Below, one piece after another: positions 1-8,011 of a stretch of DNA of 54,060 bases; the first letter of the stretch is position 1; every line of letters starts with the position of its first letter. The position numbers and the translations under genes were made by a program. Source of the DNA: JAZKAR01 sp040389065 (GTDB taxonomy: Bacteria; Pseudomonadota; Gammaproteobacteria; Burkholderiales; Casimicrobiaceae); NCBI GenBank assembly GCA_040389065.1, contig JAZKAR010000007.1, positions 1-54,060 on the forward strand. The letters run 5' to 3'. Below the pieces are notes generated by a model, which did not search any database, was not told the DNA's origin, and saw only the letters and a program-made list of their open reading frames with translations.

Positions 1-55
1 GTTTCAGATTGTTAGTCTTCCTCCATTCCCAGGCTTATCCTGGCGCGATGGGCTT
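1..55. repeat. Left copy of 55-bp terminal inverted repeat
   Basis: Bases 1-55 are the exact reverse complement of bases 54006-54060, and identity stops at base 56. The segment contains a short palindrome (CCAGG-CTTAT-CCTGG). A perfect match of exactly 55 bases at both contig ends is what a de Bruijn assembler with k=55 leaves when both ends run into the same repeat. It is therefore read as part of a longer multicopy genomic repeat, not as a functional terminus. Confidence 0.85.
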
Positions 56-128
56 ACACCCCCAAGAAGGGACAGATGAATATCTGGCACTATGGGCAAG
101 GCTTCATAGGACAAATCCGTCTGATTGA
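3..128 (+). CDS. Possible 3' end of an unidentified gene (partial)
   Basis: One forward frame is open from the contig edge to a TGA at 126-128, about 41 codons. Its last 25 residues look protein-like (for example DEYLALWARLHRTNPSD) and could be the C-terminus of a gene cut by the contig end. The first 18 codons lie inside the terminal repeat, so the frame may be fortuitous. No family was recognised. The remaining bases up to the cobQ start at 242 show no ribosome-binding site or clear regulatory element. Confidence 0.2.
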   Translation, partial: FRLLVFLHSQAYPGAMGLHPQEGTDEYLALWARLHRTNPSD

Positions 129-241
129 AAGACAGTTCGATATTTATACTTTTTAACCTTTGTATTGAAGGCTTTTACTGTCGTCATTCTTAATCTTTGC
201 AACAGCGCCTCTTTTCTTATTCCTCAGCTATAATAACGCAC

Positions 242-1720
242 ATGAAATTTCCTCTCACGACATTGATGGTGCAAGGCACCACCTCAGATGCGGGTAAAAG
301 CACGATTGTTGCCGCTTTATGCCGTTTGCTTGCACGTCAAAACATTCGTGTTGCGCCATTTAAACCTCAAAATATGGCGCTAAACAGTGCAGTAACACCA
401 GAGGGTGGAGAAATAGGCCGAGCTCAAGCACTACAGGCACAAGCTGCCCGGATACCCCCTCATACCGATATGAACCCCGTATTACTTAAGCCTTCAAGTG
501 ATACGGCTGCACAGATCATTATCCAAGGGCACGTACGAGCAGATATGGATGCTCGTGATTACCATCAGTACAAAACAAAAGCGATGGAAGCCGTTTTGGA
601 CTCGTACCATCGTCTTACTAAGCGTTATGAAACTCTTATTGTCGAAGGTGCAGGTAGTCCTGCTGAAATCAATCTACGTGACCGCGACATTGCCAATATG
701 GGTTTTGCAGAAGCTGTCGATTGCCCGGTCATCCTAGTAGCTGACATTGATCGTGGTGGGGTTTTTGCTCACATTGTTGGAACACTAGCCTGCCTGTCTC
801 TGAGCGAACAAGAGCGTATTATAGGTTTTGTCATTAATCGATTTCGCGGAGATATTCGTCTGCTAGAACCAGGTCTGGAATGGCTGGAAAAACAAACAGG
901 CAAACCGGTTCTGGCTGTCTTACCCTATCTACATGGTTTATTTCTGGATGCTGAAGATGGGATAGATACAGCTCAACATGAGCGTGGCTCATTCCGGGTC
1001 ATCATCCCTGTGTATCCAAGAATCAGTAACCATACCGACTTTGATGCCTTACGTGTTCACCCACAAGTCGATTTAAACTTTATTGCTCCCGGAGCCTCCA
1101 TCCCTCCCGCTGATCTGATTATTCTTCCTGGTAGCAAGAATACCCGCTCAGATCTGGAATGGCTGATCAATCAAGGCTGGAAAGAAGCGATCGTCAGGCA
1201 TCTACGCTATGGAGGCAAAGTTATCGGTATCTGTGGAGGTTATCAGATGCTCGGAAAAACGATCTCCGATCCCAAGGGTATTGAGGGAAACATCGGACAA
1301 TCCTTTGGGCTTGGCTTACTGGATGTTGATACCCGTCTTCTGCCTGAGAAACGACTGACTCATGCAAAAGGACGGTGCCTGTTTGGAGATGCTTCCGTAA
1401 GCGGTTATGAAATTCATTGTGGAGTTTCACATGGCCACTCAAATGATCGCCCTGCCTTCTTAATCGATGATCAACCTGAAGGCGCACGTTCAGAAGATGA
1501 TCAGATCATGGGAACTTATTTGCATGGGATTTTTGATGATCCTGAAGCGTTAACAGCTATTCTTCAATGGGCAGGTCTAAAAAAAGCTGCTCATCTAGAT
1601 ATTAGGGAATTACGCGAGAAAAGCATTGATCGTATAGCCGATGCCTGTTTACCTTTGCTTGATAAGCTTATCGCGTTCCATCCCACTGCTAAGTCCTCTC
1701 TTCATCGTTCTAATCGTTAA
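242..1720 (+). CDS. cobQ: Cobyric acid synthase (CobQ/CbiP), glutamine-hydrolysing
   Basis: This cytoplasmic enzyme amidates side chains b, d, e and g of adenosylcobyrinic acid a,c-diamide in cobalamin synthesis. The 492-residue product has the family's usual length and order. The N-terminal ATP-binding domain starts with LMVQGTTSDAGKST (nucleotide loop at residues 12-20), followed by FKPQNMALNS and VEGAGSPAEINL. The C-terminal class I glutamine amidotransferase domain has Cys331 in GICGGYQMLG and His428 in GTYLHGIF. The ATG at 242 is chosen because family members begin only a few residues before LMVQGTT; a TTG at 197 would add an unlikely 15 residues. There is no obvious ribosome-binding site. 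No other cobalamin gene is in the window. The gene is visibly richer in GC than most of its neighbours, and a resolvase remnant follows it, so it may have been acquired or may be the edge of a cob cluster beyond the contig. Confidence 0.95.
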   Translation: MKFPLTTLMVQGTTSDAGKSTIVAALCRLLARQNIRVAPFKPQNMALNSAVTPEGGEIGRAQALQAQAARIPPHTDMNPVLLKPSSDTAAQIIIQGHVRADMDARDYHQYKTKAMEAVLDSYHRLTKRYETLIVEGAGSPAEINLRDRDIANMGFAEAVDCPVILVADIDRGGVFAHIVGTLACLSLSEQERIIGFVINRFRGDIRLLEPGLEWLEKQTGKPVLAVLPYLHGLFLDAEDGIDTAQHERGSFRVIIPVYPRISNHTDFDALRVHPQVDLNFIAPGASIPPADLIILPGSKNTRSDLEWLINQGWKEAIVRHLRYGGKVIGICGGYQMLGKTISDPKGIEGNIGQSFGLGLLDVDTRLLPEKRLTHAKGRCLFGDASVSGYEIHCGVSHGHSNDRPAFLIDDQPEGARSEDDQIMGTYLHGIFDDPEALTAILQWAGLKKAAHLDIRELREKSIDRIADACLPLLDKLIAFHPTAKSSLHRSNR

Positions 1721-1896
1721 CCCTCTCCTTTCTACTTAACTTCTAAGATTAATTTTTAATATTGAGTATTCCAGATTTTGCTGCAGGTATTGTTCAGGAT
1801 CTTTTGCAAGCTCACAAAAATAAAAACGATAATATTTCTGGTGGTGAAGAAAAGGTACTACTATTAAAGTGGATAGCGACACAAAGCAAATTTCTC

Positions 1897-2285
1897 TCAA
1901 AAATCACAGTTACCAGACCCTTTAGCAAGTTGAACTCCCTGACGCTGCCGCTCACGGCAAGTTTCATAATCATCACGAGCCATTTGCAAGGCGAGTTTAA
2001 GTAGTAATTCTTGTACTGACTCAAGAGCAATCCCATCGACTCCAGCAGTAACTTCAGATAGATCAACTAAGCCAGGTACAGCTAGCTTTGCTCCTTTTGA
2101 TCGGATTGAACTAACAAGTTTTTCAGCTTCAAGAAGAGGGGGATATCTGATGTGATCAATTTTCTCAGCAATGACTACATTGTCGGATTATAGATCAGAA
2201 ATCATCCGAATAAGTTCGGGGCGGTCACTGCGAGCGATCGAGATAGTAGGGCGAGTAGTTCGAATATTTTGATTAAATATTTTTA
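1897..2285 (-). pseudogene. Decayed serine recombinase (resolvase/invertase) remnant
   Basis: One minus-strand frame carries a recognisable middle part of a TnpR-like serine recombinase. SDRPELIRMISDL is followed by an in-frame TAA, then VVIAEKID, then a stretch ending in MARDDYETCRERQRQGVQLAK. That last block is the conserved long helix and arm region of resolvases. The N-terminal catalytic Ser region and the C-terminal helix-turn-helix are missing, and the frame ends at TGA (1897-1899) shortly after the helix. With an internal stop and both ends lost, it is non-functional. It is a scar of a transposon or integrative element between cobQ and the TlpA-like gene. Bases 1721-1896 hold no other convincing gene. 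Confidence 0.75.
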
Positions 2286-2305
2286 TCATTGAGTCATAAC
2301 AATGT

Positions 2306-2794
2306 TTAATGATGTTTTGCTAACCAAGCTTTTACGGTATCAAAGTTAGTAGGGCCTACCAAAGAGGTTGCTTTGCCTTGTTTATCGATAAACAGCGTAA
2401 ACGGCGTTTCACCATTCCAGTGTGCATCAATTTCATAACGAAAATATTCATCAAACGGTGACTCAGACGAATAATGCTGAGCATTGCTAAGGTGAGCATT
2501 CGAAATCATTTTAGAAACGATTTCTTTCGGAGCATTATCGACCTGTAAAAAAATAATGGGTATATGTTTTTCCTGCTGTATTAACTTGCCCCAACTTGAT
2601 AACTCAGCGCGGCAAGGTGCGCAGGTGGTTCCCCAAACATGAACGATGAATGGCTTCGTGTATTTACTTAAAACTTGATTCCACTCTCCAGTTTTATAGG
2701 GTTGAACCGGTTGCGCCCAGCTTGTATGTGTAATGAAAATGCTTATTAATAATCCTAATTGCCCTATAAGATTGATCATTCTGCGATAGTTCAT
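2306..2794 (-). CDS. Periplasmic TlpA-like thioredoxin-fold protein
   Basis: The 162-residue product has an N-terminal signal peptide (hydrophobic residues 9-27, ending SWA). A thioredoxin fold follows, with the redox motif WGTTCAPC at 54-61 (Cys58 and Cys61) and the cis-proline region TPFTLFID. TlpA/ResA proteins act in the periplasm as thiol-disulfide reductants, typically in cytochrome or copper-site maturation. Its start codon overlaps the stop of the upstream Asp-box gene (ATGA at 2791-2794), so the two are translationally coupled. It is the last gene of the TonB receptor / Asp-box / TlpA operon. A role in keeping the cysteine-rich partner protein reduced is inference. Confidence 0.85.
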   Translation of the reverse strand: MNYRRMINLIGQLGLLISIFITHTSWAQPVQPYKTGEWNQVLSKYTKPFIVHVWGTTCAPCRAELSSWGKLIQQEKHIPIIFLQVDNAPKEIVSKMISNAHLSNAQHYSSESPFDEYFRYEIDAHWNGETPFTLFIDKQGKATSLVGPTNFDTVKAWLAKHH

Positions 2795-4023
2795 GTTTGC
2801 TCACTTACCTTAATTAAGCGATAACCATTCTCACGAGTTAACCATGATAAAAACACCTGATTACCAGCATGAATGAGTAAGGGGTGATCTGAGTATCCGC
2901 TGGTTTGTGAAGCAAGGGTTTTACTCCAAGTTTTTCCCTCATCTGTTGAGCGCTCAAGGTAAATGGATGTTTGATGACCATCAAACTCCTTCCAAGTTAG
3001 CCAAACATCTTTTTGCAGTGCCAATACATAAGGTCTGCCACCATTTTTATCAGGGTTGCCAATTTGGCGAGGCGCTGAATAATGTAAGCCTTTATCTGTA
3101 GAGTTGGCATAAAAAATACCTGATCGTGCTTGCCCATTTGTAAACCAGGCAACATGCATCTTGCCAGAAGGTGCAACGGTTAATGAAGGGCCGTGGTGGG
3201 GGCAGCTTTCAGTTTTCCAGTTATCAACAGCAACGCGCTTTAATGTATCAGGCGTGGTGGGGTTTAAAAAACGTTGGGTGCCGTGATCACGAATGCTTCC
3301 TTCAAATATTGCTCTGTACATTAAAACGGGTAATTTTTGTTCATCCATCGCTACACTTAGCCGACAGCATTCACAGCTTTGATCATTGGCAATGCGCTCT
3401 GGTAAAAAATGCGCTCCGCCATCAGACGACCATGTATAGGCAATCGAGCTTCCTGATGCATGATCAGACGTTTTTTCTTTTTTTCTTTTATCAACCCATG
3501 CTATGAAAATATTGCCCGCAGAATCTGAGCCAAGGGCGGGAAAACGTTGGCTAGGTGAATGTGTAATAAGAGGAAGGGGGTGTGCAAATGTTTGCCCGCC
3601 ATCGGTAGATCTTGAAATATTAAGTTGCGCGTTCCAATGGGTATCTTTAAAAAACGTGTAGGCTATAAGAATATTGCCTTTGGCATCGACGATGAGTTGG
3701 GGTCTTGCATCAGGCCCTGTATCTAAGTATTGATTATGCCTAGCAATCTCAATGGGTTTTGCAAATGTTTTACCCATATCGAGTGACTTTGAAATCAATA
3801 CAGCACCATTGGCTGTCCAAACCAACCAAAGCACGCCAGTGGAACTTAAGTAAGGAGTTGCTGCATTCGCGCAGCGTAATTCGACCCCTTCACATCCTGC
3901 GATCTTTTTATAGGGCAGGCTGGTATGCATTTCATGCTCGTGCGCCTCTACATGAGAGTAAAGAAAACTAATACACACGAATAAAGAAGCTTGCAATGCA
4001 GTTTTTAAAAAAGGTGATCGCAT
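2791..4023 (-). CDS. Secreted Asp-box (BNR/sialidase-fold) repeat protein with CECC motif
   Basis: This 410-residue protein has a signal peptide (to about residue 27, ending VEA) and a His-rich mature N-terminus (HEHEMH, 28-33). Five Asp-box motifs are visible: SLDMGKTF (80-87), STDGGQTF (139-146), SSDGGAHF (199-206), STDKGLHY (308-315) and STDEGKTW (359-366). These predict a sialidase-type beta-propeller. The arginine triad and overall pattern of a true sialidase were not verified, so an enzymatic label is unsafe. Notable are the clustered cysteines SCECC (216-220) and ESCPHHG (272-278), which with the N-terminal histidines suggest metal binding. The gene lies between a TonB receptor and a TlpA-like protein and overlaps the latter by 4 bp. 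The context suggests a periplasmic accessory for uptake of a metal or metal complex; this is inference. Confidence 0.75.
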   Translation of the reverse strand: MRSPFLKTALQASLFVCISFLYSHVEAHEHEMHTSLPYKKIAGCEGVELRCANAATPYLSSTGVLWLVWTANGAVLISKSLDMGKTFAKPIEIARHNQYLDTGPDARPQLIVDAKGNILIAYTFFKDTHWNAQLNISRSTDGGQTFAHPLPLITHSPSQRFPALGSDSAGNIFIAWVDKRKKEKTSDHASGSSIAYTWSSDGGAHFLPERIANDQSCECCRLSVAMDEQKLPVLMYRAIFEGSIRDHGTQRFLNPTTPDTLKRVAVDNWKTESCPHHGPSLTVAPSGKMHVAWFTNGQARSGIFYANSTDKGLHYSAPRQIGNPDKNGGRPYVLALQKDVWLTWKEFDGHQTSIYLERSTDEGKTWSKTLASQTSGYSDHPLLIHAGNQVFLSWLTRENGYRLIKVSEQT

Positions 4024-4093
4024 AGTGTTTAGCCCATTATTTTTTAATATTAGTAGCTACACAGTTGTGTAACTTATTTTAACTACTTTACGA

Positions 4094-6316
4094 TTAAAAG
4101 CGCGCTCTAAAGCCTACGGTTAAATTAAACGGCATACCCAGTGCAGGTATGGTACTCGTATTAATCGTTGAGCCATTGGTAGTTGTGTAGCCTAAACCTT
4201 GATCATAGTAACGCTTAGAGCCAATATTTTGTGCGATGCCAAACAATTCAATATTTTTATCGTATTTAAATGTAGCACCTATATCAGCAAGCGTAGCTGC
4301 TTCATTTAACTGCGTATGGCTAGTATTATTCCAATACGATGGAAATTTTTTGGCGGCTAAAGAGAGGCTAACTTTAGGCGTTACATGCCAGTTTATACCA
4401 GCAGTTGCCATCCATAACGGAACTTGCCCCACTTGCTGCCCTGTAGGGTCAGGAATAACGCCATTTGAAGCCGCCGAATAATAAGATTGCGTAAGATAGG
4501 CATGGGTTTTAGTAAAACCAGCGCTTGTTTGCAATGTGTCGGTTACATTCCAGTTGCCTAGAATTTCAAAGCCTCTCATCGTGGCATCGCCAGCATTCAC
4601 ATATTGCCTTAACGAAGTAATACCTGCTACGCCTGTGTTACAGGTGTTGGTACACCCGCTTTGTACCGTTGCGTAATCAATATAATTTTTCAATTTATTA
4701 TTGAAAATGTTGAGCGAAATATTGTACTTAGCCTGCGTGTAGTCAAAGCCAATTTCTTGGCCTTGGTTGGTTTGAGGTACTAAAGATGTATTAAAGGTCG
4801 TATAACCCGCACCGCTTATAAAGCTGCGATACATTTGATTTAACCCAGGCGCCGAAAAGTTTCTATACATAGCACCGCGCACAGTTAAATCATCTGTTAA
4901 AAAATATTTAAACCCTAACCGTGGATTAAAACGGTTGAAGTTTTGGTTTGGTAAGGTATTGGCAATGGTTGATCCATTATAAACCCCACTAATACTGCCA
5001 TTTTTAGCTTGCCAAAAATCTTCACGCAAGCCCAGCGTTATATCTAGCGGCGTTTCTTTGGCTCGGTAAGTGCCTTGTATAAAAAGCCCTTCAAACTGAT
5101 GTGTGGCATGCGCTTTAAGGGTACCTTGGTAACCTGTAATCTTATAAATATTCAGAGGGTCATCTATTTCAATAGACCGTACATCGAGACCCGCTTTAAT
5201 ATCTTTGATTTGATTCCACTCAGTTTGAACGTAAGCAGAGCCGCCTAAGGTTTTATAATCTGCCGACTCGGTTTGAGAAACATAAGGGCTTCCTACCGTA
5301 GGAGTATTAATATTAAATGTATACGCATTGCCTGCATTTTGTAAGCTGACATTTTGCGTTTCCATAGACCCCTTGCCATACCAGCCATTAATATTAAGTT
5401 GAGAGTGTTTAGATAGCTTATTGGCACCTCCTGCCGTTAGGCGATACGTTGTCCAGGTATTACGGGCAATGTTCCAGGTTAATCCATCTTCTTTTGTTTC
5501 ATGTGCAAGCAATTTAATATAATAATTTGAATCCTTGTTAGGGTTAACGTAAACAGCAGCGTTTACATTATTGGTATGCGAAGTAGAGGATACCATATTA
5601 GGATTTCGGTACTGGCTAGGAACTTGATAATATCCATCTGATTTAGAACCATCATAGTTCAGCCCCACGTTTACACCAGGAGTAGGCGAAAAGCCTAGCG
5701 AGGCTCCTACTGTGGCGGTGTTAAAGCTTCCAACACTTGCTTCTAGCGTTTTTTCTTCAGTATTTGGCGCATGGGTAATAATATTAATTACCCCTCCCAT
5801 TGCCATATTTCCCCATAAGCTTGTGGCGCCGCCGCCTCGAATCACTTCAATTCTTTCGATAGAGCTTTTGGGAACCTGCCCCCAATCTACAGTTCTAAAA
5901 TACGGGTCATTAATGGGAACCCCATTGACTAATACGAGTGTGAGGCCATTAGTAGAGGAACCAAAACCGCGAATACTCAGTACTTGCCCGGTAGGGTGTA
6001 ATTGATTGGCAGGTTGTTGAGGAGTAAAAATCCCCGGTATTTTATTGATGATGGCTTCAACATTTGTTTCTGGCGATTGTTGAACCTGTTCTCGCGTAAG
6101 AACAGTCGTGCTGATATCCATATTCTCAAGTTTGGTACCACGGCTTGCACTAACGGTAACTGTGGGCAATGTAGGGTTTGATTCAAGCGGTTCTGCACTA
6201 GCGCATGGAAGAGTCGAATGAAACATTAGCAACGTTAATAGAGCTAAAGGAAAGCGAGAGGGTAAATGCGAAAAGACATTAGGTTCCTGAATGTTTGTAT
6301 TCATGGCTTGCTTCAT
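4094..6316 (-). CDS. TonB-dependent outer-membrane receptor
   Basis: The 740-residue product has a signal region of about 40 residues and a probable TonB box around PTVTVSASR. A plug domain follows (roughly 60-180) with the family signatures VLSIRGFGSS, LVLVNGVPINDP, IERIEVIRGGGATSLWG and GGVINIIT. The rest is a long beta-barrel ending in a C-terminal Phe (VGFRARF), the outer-membrane assembly signal. Such receptors import siderophores, cobalamin, metal complexes or other scarce substrates using the TonB system. The substrate cannot be read from the sequence. The downstream secreted His/Cys-containing Asp-box protein and thioredoxin suggest a metal. It is the first gene of the operon. An alternative start is Met5, at 6304. 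Confidence 0.9.
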   Translation of the reverse strand: MKQAMNTNIQEPNVFSHLPSRFPLALLTLLMFHSTLPCASAEPLESNPTLPTVTVSASRGTKLENMDISTTVLTREQVQQSPETNVEAIINKIPGIFTPQQPANQLHPTGQVLSIRGFGSSTNGLTLVLVNGVPINDPYFRTVDWGQVPKSSIERIEVIRGGGATSLWGNMAMGGVINIITHAPNTEEKTLEASVGSFNTATVGASLGFSPTPGVNVGLNYDGSKSDGYYQVPSQYRNPNMVSSTSHTNNVNAAVYVNPNKDSNYYIKLLAHETKEDGLTWNIARNTWTTYRLTAGGANKLSKHSQLNINGWYGKGSMETQNVSLQNAGNAYTFNINTPTVGSPYVSQTESADYKTLGGSAYVQTEWNQIKDIKAGLDVRSIEIDDPLNIYKITGYQGTLKAHATHQFEGLFIQGTYRAKETPLDITLGLREDFWQAKNGSISGVYNGSTIANTLPNQNFNRFNPRLGFKYFLTDDLTVRGAMYRNFSAPGLNQMYRSFISGAGYTTFNTSLVPQTNQGQEIGFDYTQAKYNISLNIFNNKLKNYIDYATVQSGCTNTCNTGVAGITSLRQYVNAGDATMRGFEILGNWNVTDTLQTSAGFTKTHAYLTQSYYSAASNGVIPDPTGQQVGQVPLWMATAGINWHVTPKVSLSLAAKKFPSYWNNTSHTQLNEAATLADIGATFKYDKNIELFGIAQNIGSKRYYDQGLGYTTTNGSTINTSTIPALGMPFNLTVGFRARF

Positions 6317-6576
6317 AGGTTATTAAAAATAACATTGTTTTAACTCCTGGCTTCATGCTTTGCAGGAGTAAGGCATAGAATTGACTATCATTGATGGCAA
6401 TGCGTTTGCATACATCTTAATAACGATAAACGGTATTGTTTCTAATGGGAATGCGGCAAAATGTCGCACCCTTAAAGAGTTATACCTCTCATTACAGTTA
6501 GCGAAACCCTGTATTGCTGCAGTATTAATACATTAAGGCTATTTTTTATAATAGTATCGTACTGCTGTTGTTTTAT
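6317..6576. other. Intergenic region upstream of the TonB receptor
   Basis: About 260 non-coding bases lie before the repeat at 6577. An imperfect GC-rich inverted repeat at about 6449-6473 (GGGAATGCGGC / GTCGCACCC) could be a regulatory or structured leader element of the receptor operon. The conserved cobalamin riboswitch boxes were looked for and not found. No clear Fur or Zur site was recognised. Confidence 0.3.
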
Positions 6577-6676
6577 AAGTTAATGCAGTTGGAATCTCTC
6601 AGCGGTTTGGCAACTCGTCGCACTTTGTTTATTGTTTTTGTCGCCATGCCATTATGGTGCTTCAGATGTGCAACTT
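6577..6676. repeat. Degenerate copy of the dispersed MITE-like repeat
   Basis: The left end AAGTTAATGCAGTTG and the right end TGTGCAACTT match the family's terminal repeats with several changes. The interior keeps the blocks TTGGCAACT, GTCGCACTT and GCCATGCC in the order and orientation of the copy at 27571. It ends about 60 bp upstream of the PEP-CTERM gene start. It is the most diverged of the near-full-length copies, so it is probably an old insertion. Confidence 0.55.
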
Positions 6677-6739
6677 AATTTATTCATAAAGCGAAATGCT
6701 ACACTGTTCTATTACTTTACTATTAAACTAACTTTAAAG

Positions 6740-7354
6740 ATGAATATGTTAAAAAAATCACTACTTTTAGTATCACTATTAACCTTATCCAATAATATTT
6801 GGGCATCCGCAACATTTACGGATAAAGCACAATGGGAAGCCTCTCTACCAGGAATAATTGTCGATCAACCTGTATTTGGAGCATGTAAAGGGGATGTTGG
6901 GGCGTACAATTGCACAGGCTATCCCACTGGAATATTCACTGATACAAAATTTGATACAAAAGTTGCGGGGCAAGAAGCAGCCATGATTTCTTTCGGTCTT
7001 CCACAAGCATCACATGGAATTTTCACTGCTATTGGATTTAATATTGATTCCGGAGGAGTGGATATTAGCCAAAAAATATGGTTTTCATTGGGCAGTAACG
7101 GAACATACTCACTTCCTACTGGCTTTACAGGTGGTTTTTTTGGTATCACAACTGATGGACTCTATCCCGACAATGCTATTAAAATTTTACCGCTAAGCAC
7201 TATTCCAACCACATATACATTAAGTGATTTCCAAACTTCTGCGCCTGCTGCGCCAGCACCTGAGCCTGAAACCTATGCCATGATATTACTAGGAATAGGA
7301 GGCATAAGTGCTAGGCATCAACGCAAAAAACTACTTGCGCGTAGCTCTCATTAG
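6740..7354 (+). CDS. Secreted protein with C-terminal PEP-CTERM sorting signal
   Basis: The 204-residue product starts with a signal peptide (MNMLKKSLLLVSLLTLSNN, ending near WASA). It ends with the classic tripartite PEP-CTERM tail: PEPETYAM, a short hydrophobic segment (ILLGIGGISA) and a basic end (RHQRKK). Such proteins are recognised by exosortase/EpsH systems and are linked to extracellular polymer in Gram-negative bacteria. The mature part has two cysteines and no family I recognise. No exosortase gene lies in the window, so the sorting machinery must be elsewhere. The ATG at 6740 is preferred because it gives a canonical signal peptide; the frame is open for 36 more codons upstream, through the end of the degenerate repeat. 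Confidence 0.85.
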   Translation: MNMLKKSLLLVSLLTLSNNIWASATFTDKAQWEASLPGIIVDQPVFGACKGDVGAYNCTGYPTGIFTDTKFDTKVAGQEAAMISFGLPQASHGIFTAIGFNIDSGGVDISQKIWFSLGSNGTYSLPTGFTGGFFGITTDGLYPDNAIKILPLSTIPTTYTLSDFQTSAPAAPAPEPETYAMILLGIGGISARHQRKKLLARSSH

Positions 7355-7450
7355 TTTGATTTACAGCCAATAATGAATGCTGTAGTGCTAGGTGCTGATG
7401 AGTAAATATAAAATATGTCAGACACTTATTTTTTGGCGCACCTTTTTGTT

Positions 7451-7966
7451 TTATTGGGTTTCAAACCCTTTTACCGCTTGCTGGCGAACAAACCCCACTT
7501 CTTTAGAGTACAAATATTCAGGGTTTAATGTTGATTCGATTATTTGTGGATAGTTTTTGCAGGTGTTTTTTGAAGTAGCTGCGGGCATTTTTTTGAGATC
7601 AGCATAACGCATAGTTTTTTGCTGTTCAAATTTGCCATTCATAATGTTTATATACTGTTTATGTTTCAATGAATCATTACCTGCTAAGCTTTTTATATAC
7701 TGTTCATAGTAGGTATCAAACTCGGCTAAAAAACGTGTATGTTTTTTTTTCCAGTGCATATAGGCAATGTTGTTTGCTTTTTCATATTCAGGGTACAACT
7801 GAGCGCAACTATCTTTATTGCCCTCAACAAATTTGATACCCATATAAACTTTACCTAAGCTCATAATATAAGCTTTTCGAGCATCTTTAGGTTTAGGTAA
7901 AGCCGATTCTGCATGAAGCGTGTGTGGTAGACATCCCAACAAAAGAAAAAGAGGTAAAAAGCGCAT
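7451..7966 (-). CDS. Hypothetical secreted protein
   Basis: The 171-residue product has a clear signal peptide (MRFLPLFLLLGCLPHTLHA) and a mature part rich in Lys and Tyr. Two cysteines (in KDSCAQLYPEYEKA and KNTCKNYPQI) could form a disulfide. The mature region looks mostly helical, with no domain I recognise. An AGGA ribosome-binding site precedes the ATG. It lies 45 bp downstream of the HupE gene on the same strand and may be the last gene of the DUF4331 operon. Confidence 0.65.
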   Translation of the reverse strand: MRFLPLFLLLGCLPHTLHAESALPKPKDARKAYIMSLGKVYMGIKFVEGNKDSCAQLYPEYEKANNIAYMHWKKKHTRFLAEFDTYYEQYIKSLAGNDSLKHKQYINIMNGKFEQQKTMRYADLKKMPAATSKNTCKNYPQIIESTLNPEYLYSKEVGFVRQQAVKGFETQ

Positions 7967-8011
7967 ATTTTTTTCCTATAGGCATTAAAGATATTAGAGC
8001 AACCACACTAA

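Noticed and set aside
2791..4023. Calling the Asp-box protein a sialidase
   Set aside because: Asp boxes occur in many beta-propellers. The catalytic arginines were not verified, and no sialic-acid genes are nearby.
6317..6576. Cobalamin riboswitch upstream of the TonB receptor
   Set aside because: A GC-rich imperfect inverted repeat is present, but the conserved B12 box and flanking motifs could not be found, and the receptor shows nothing specific to BtuB.
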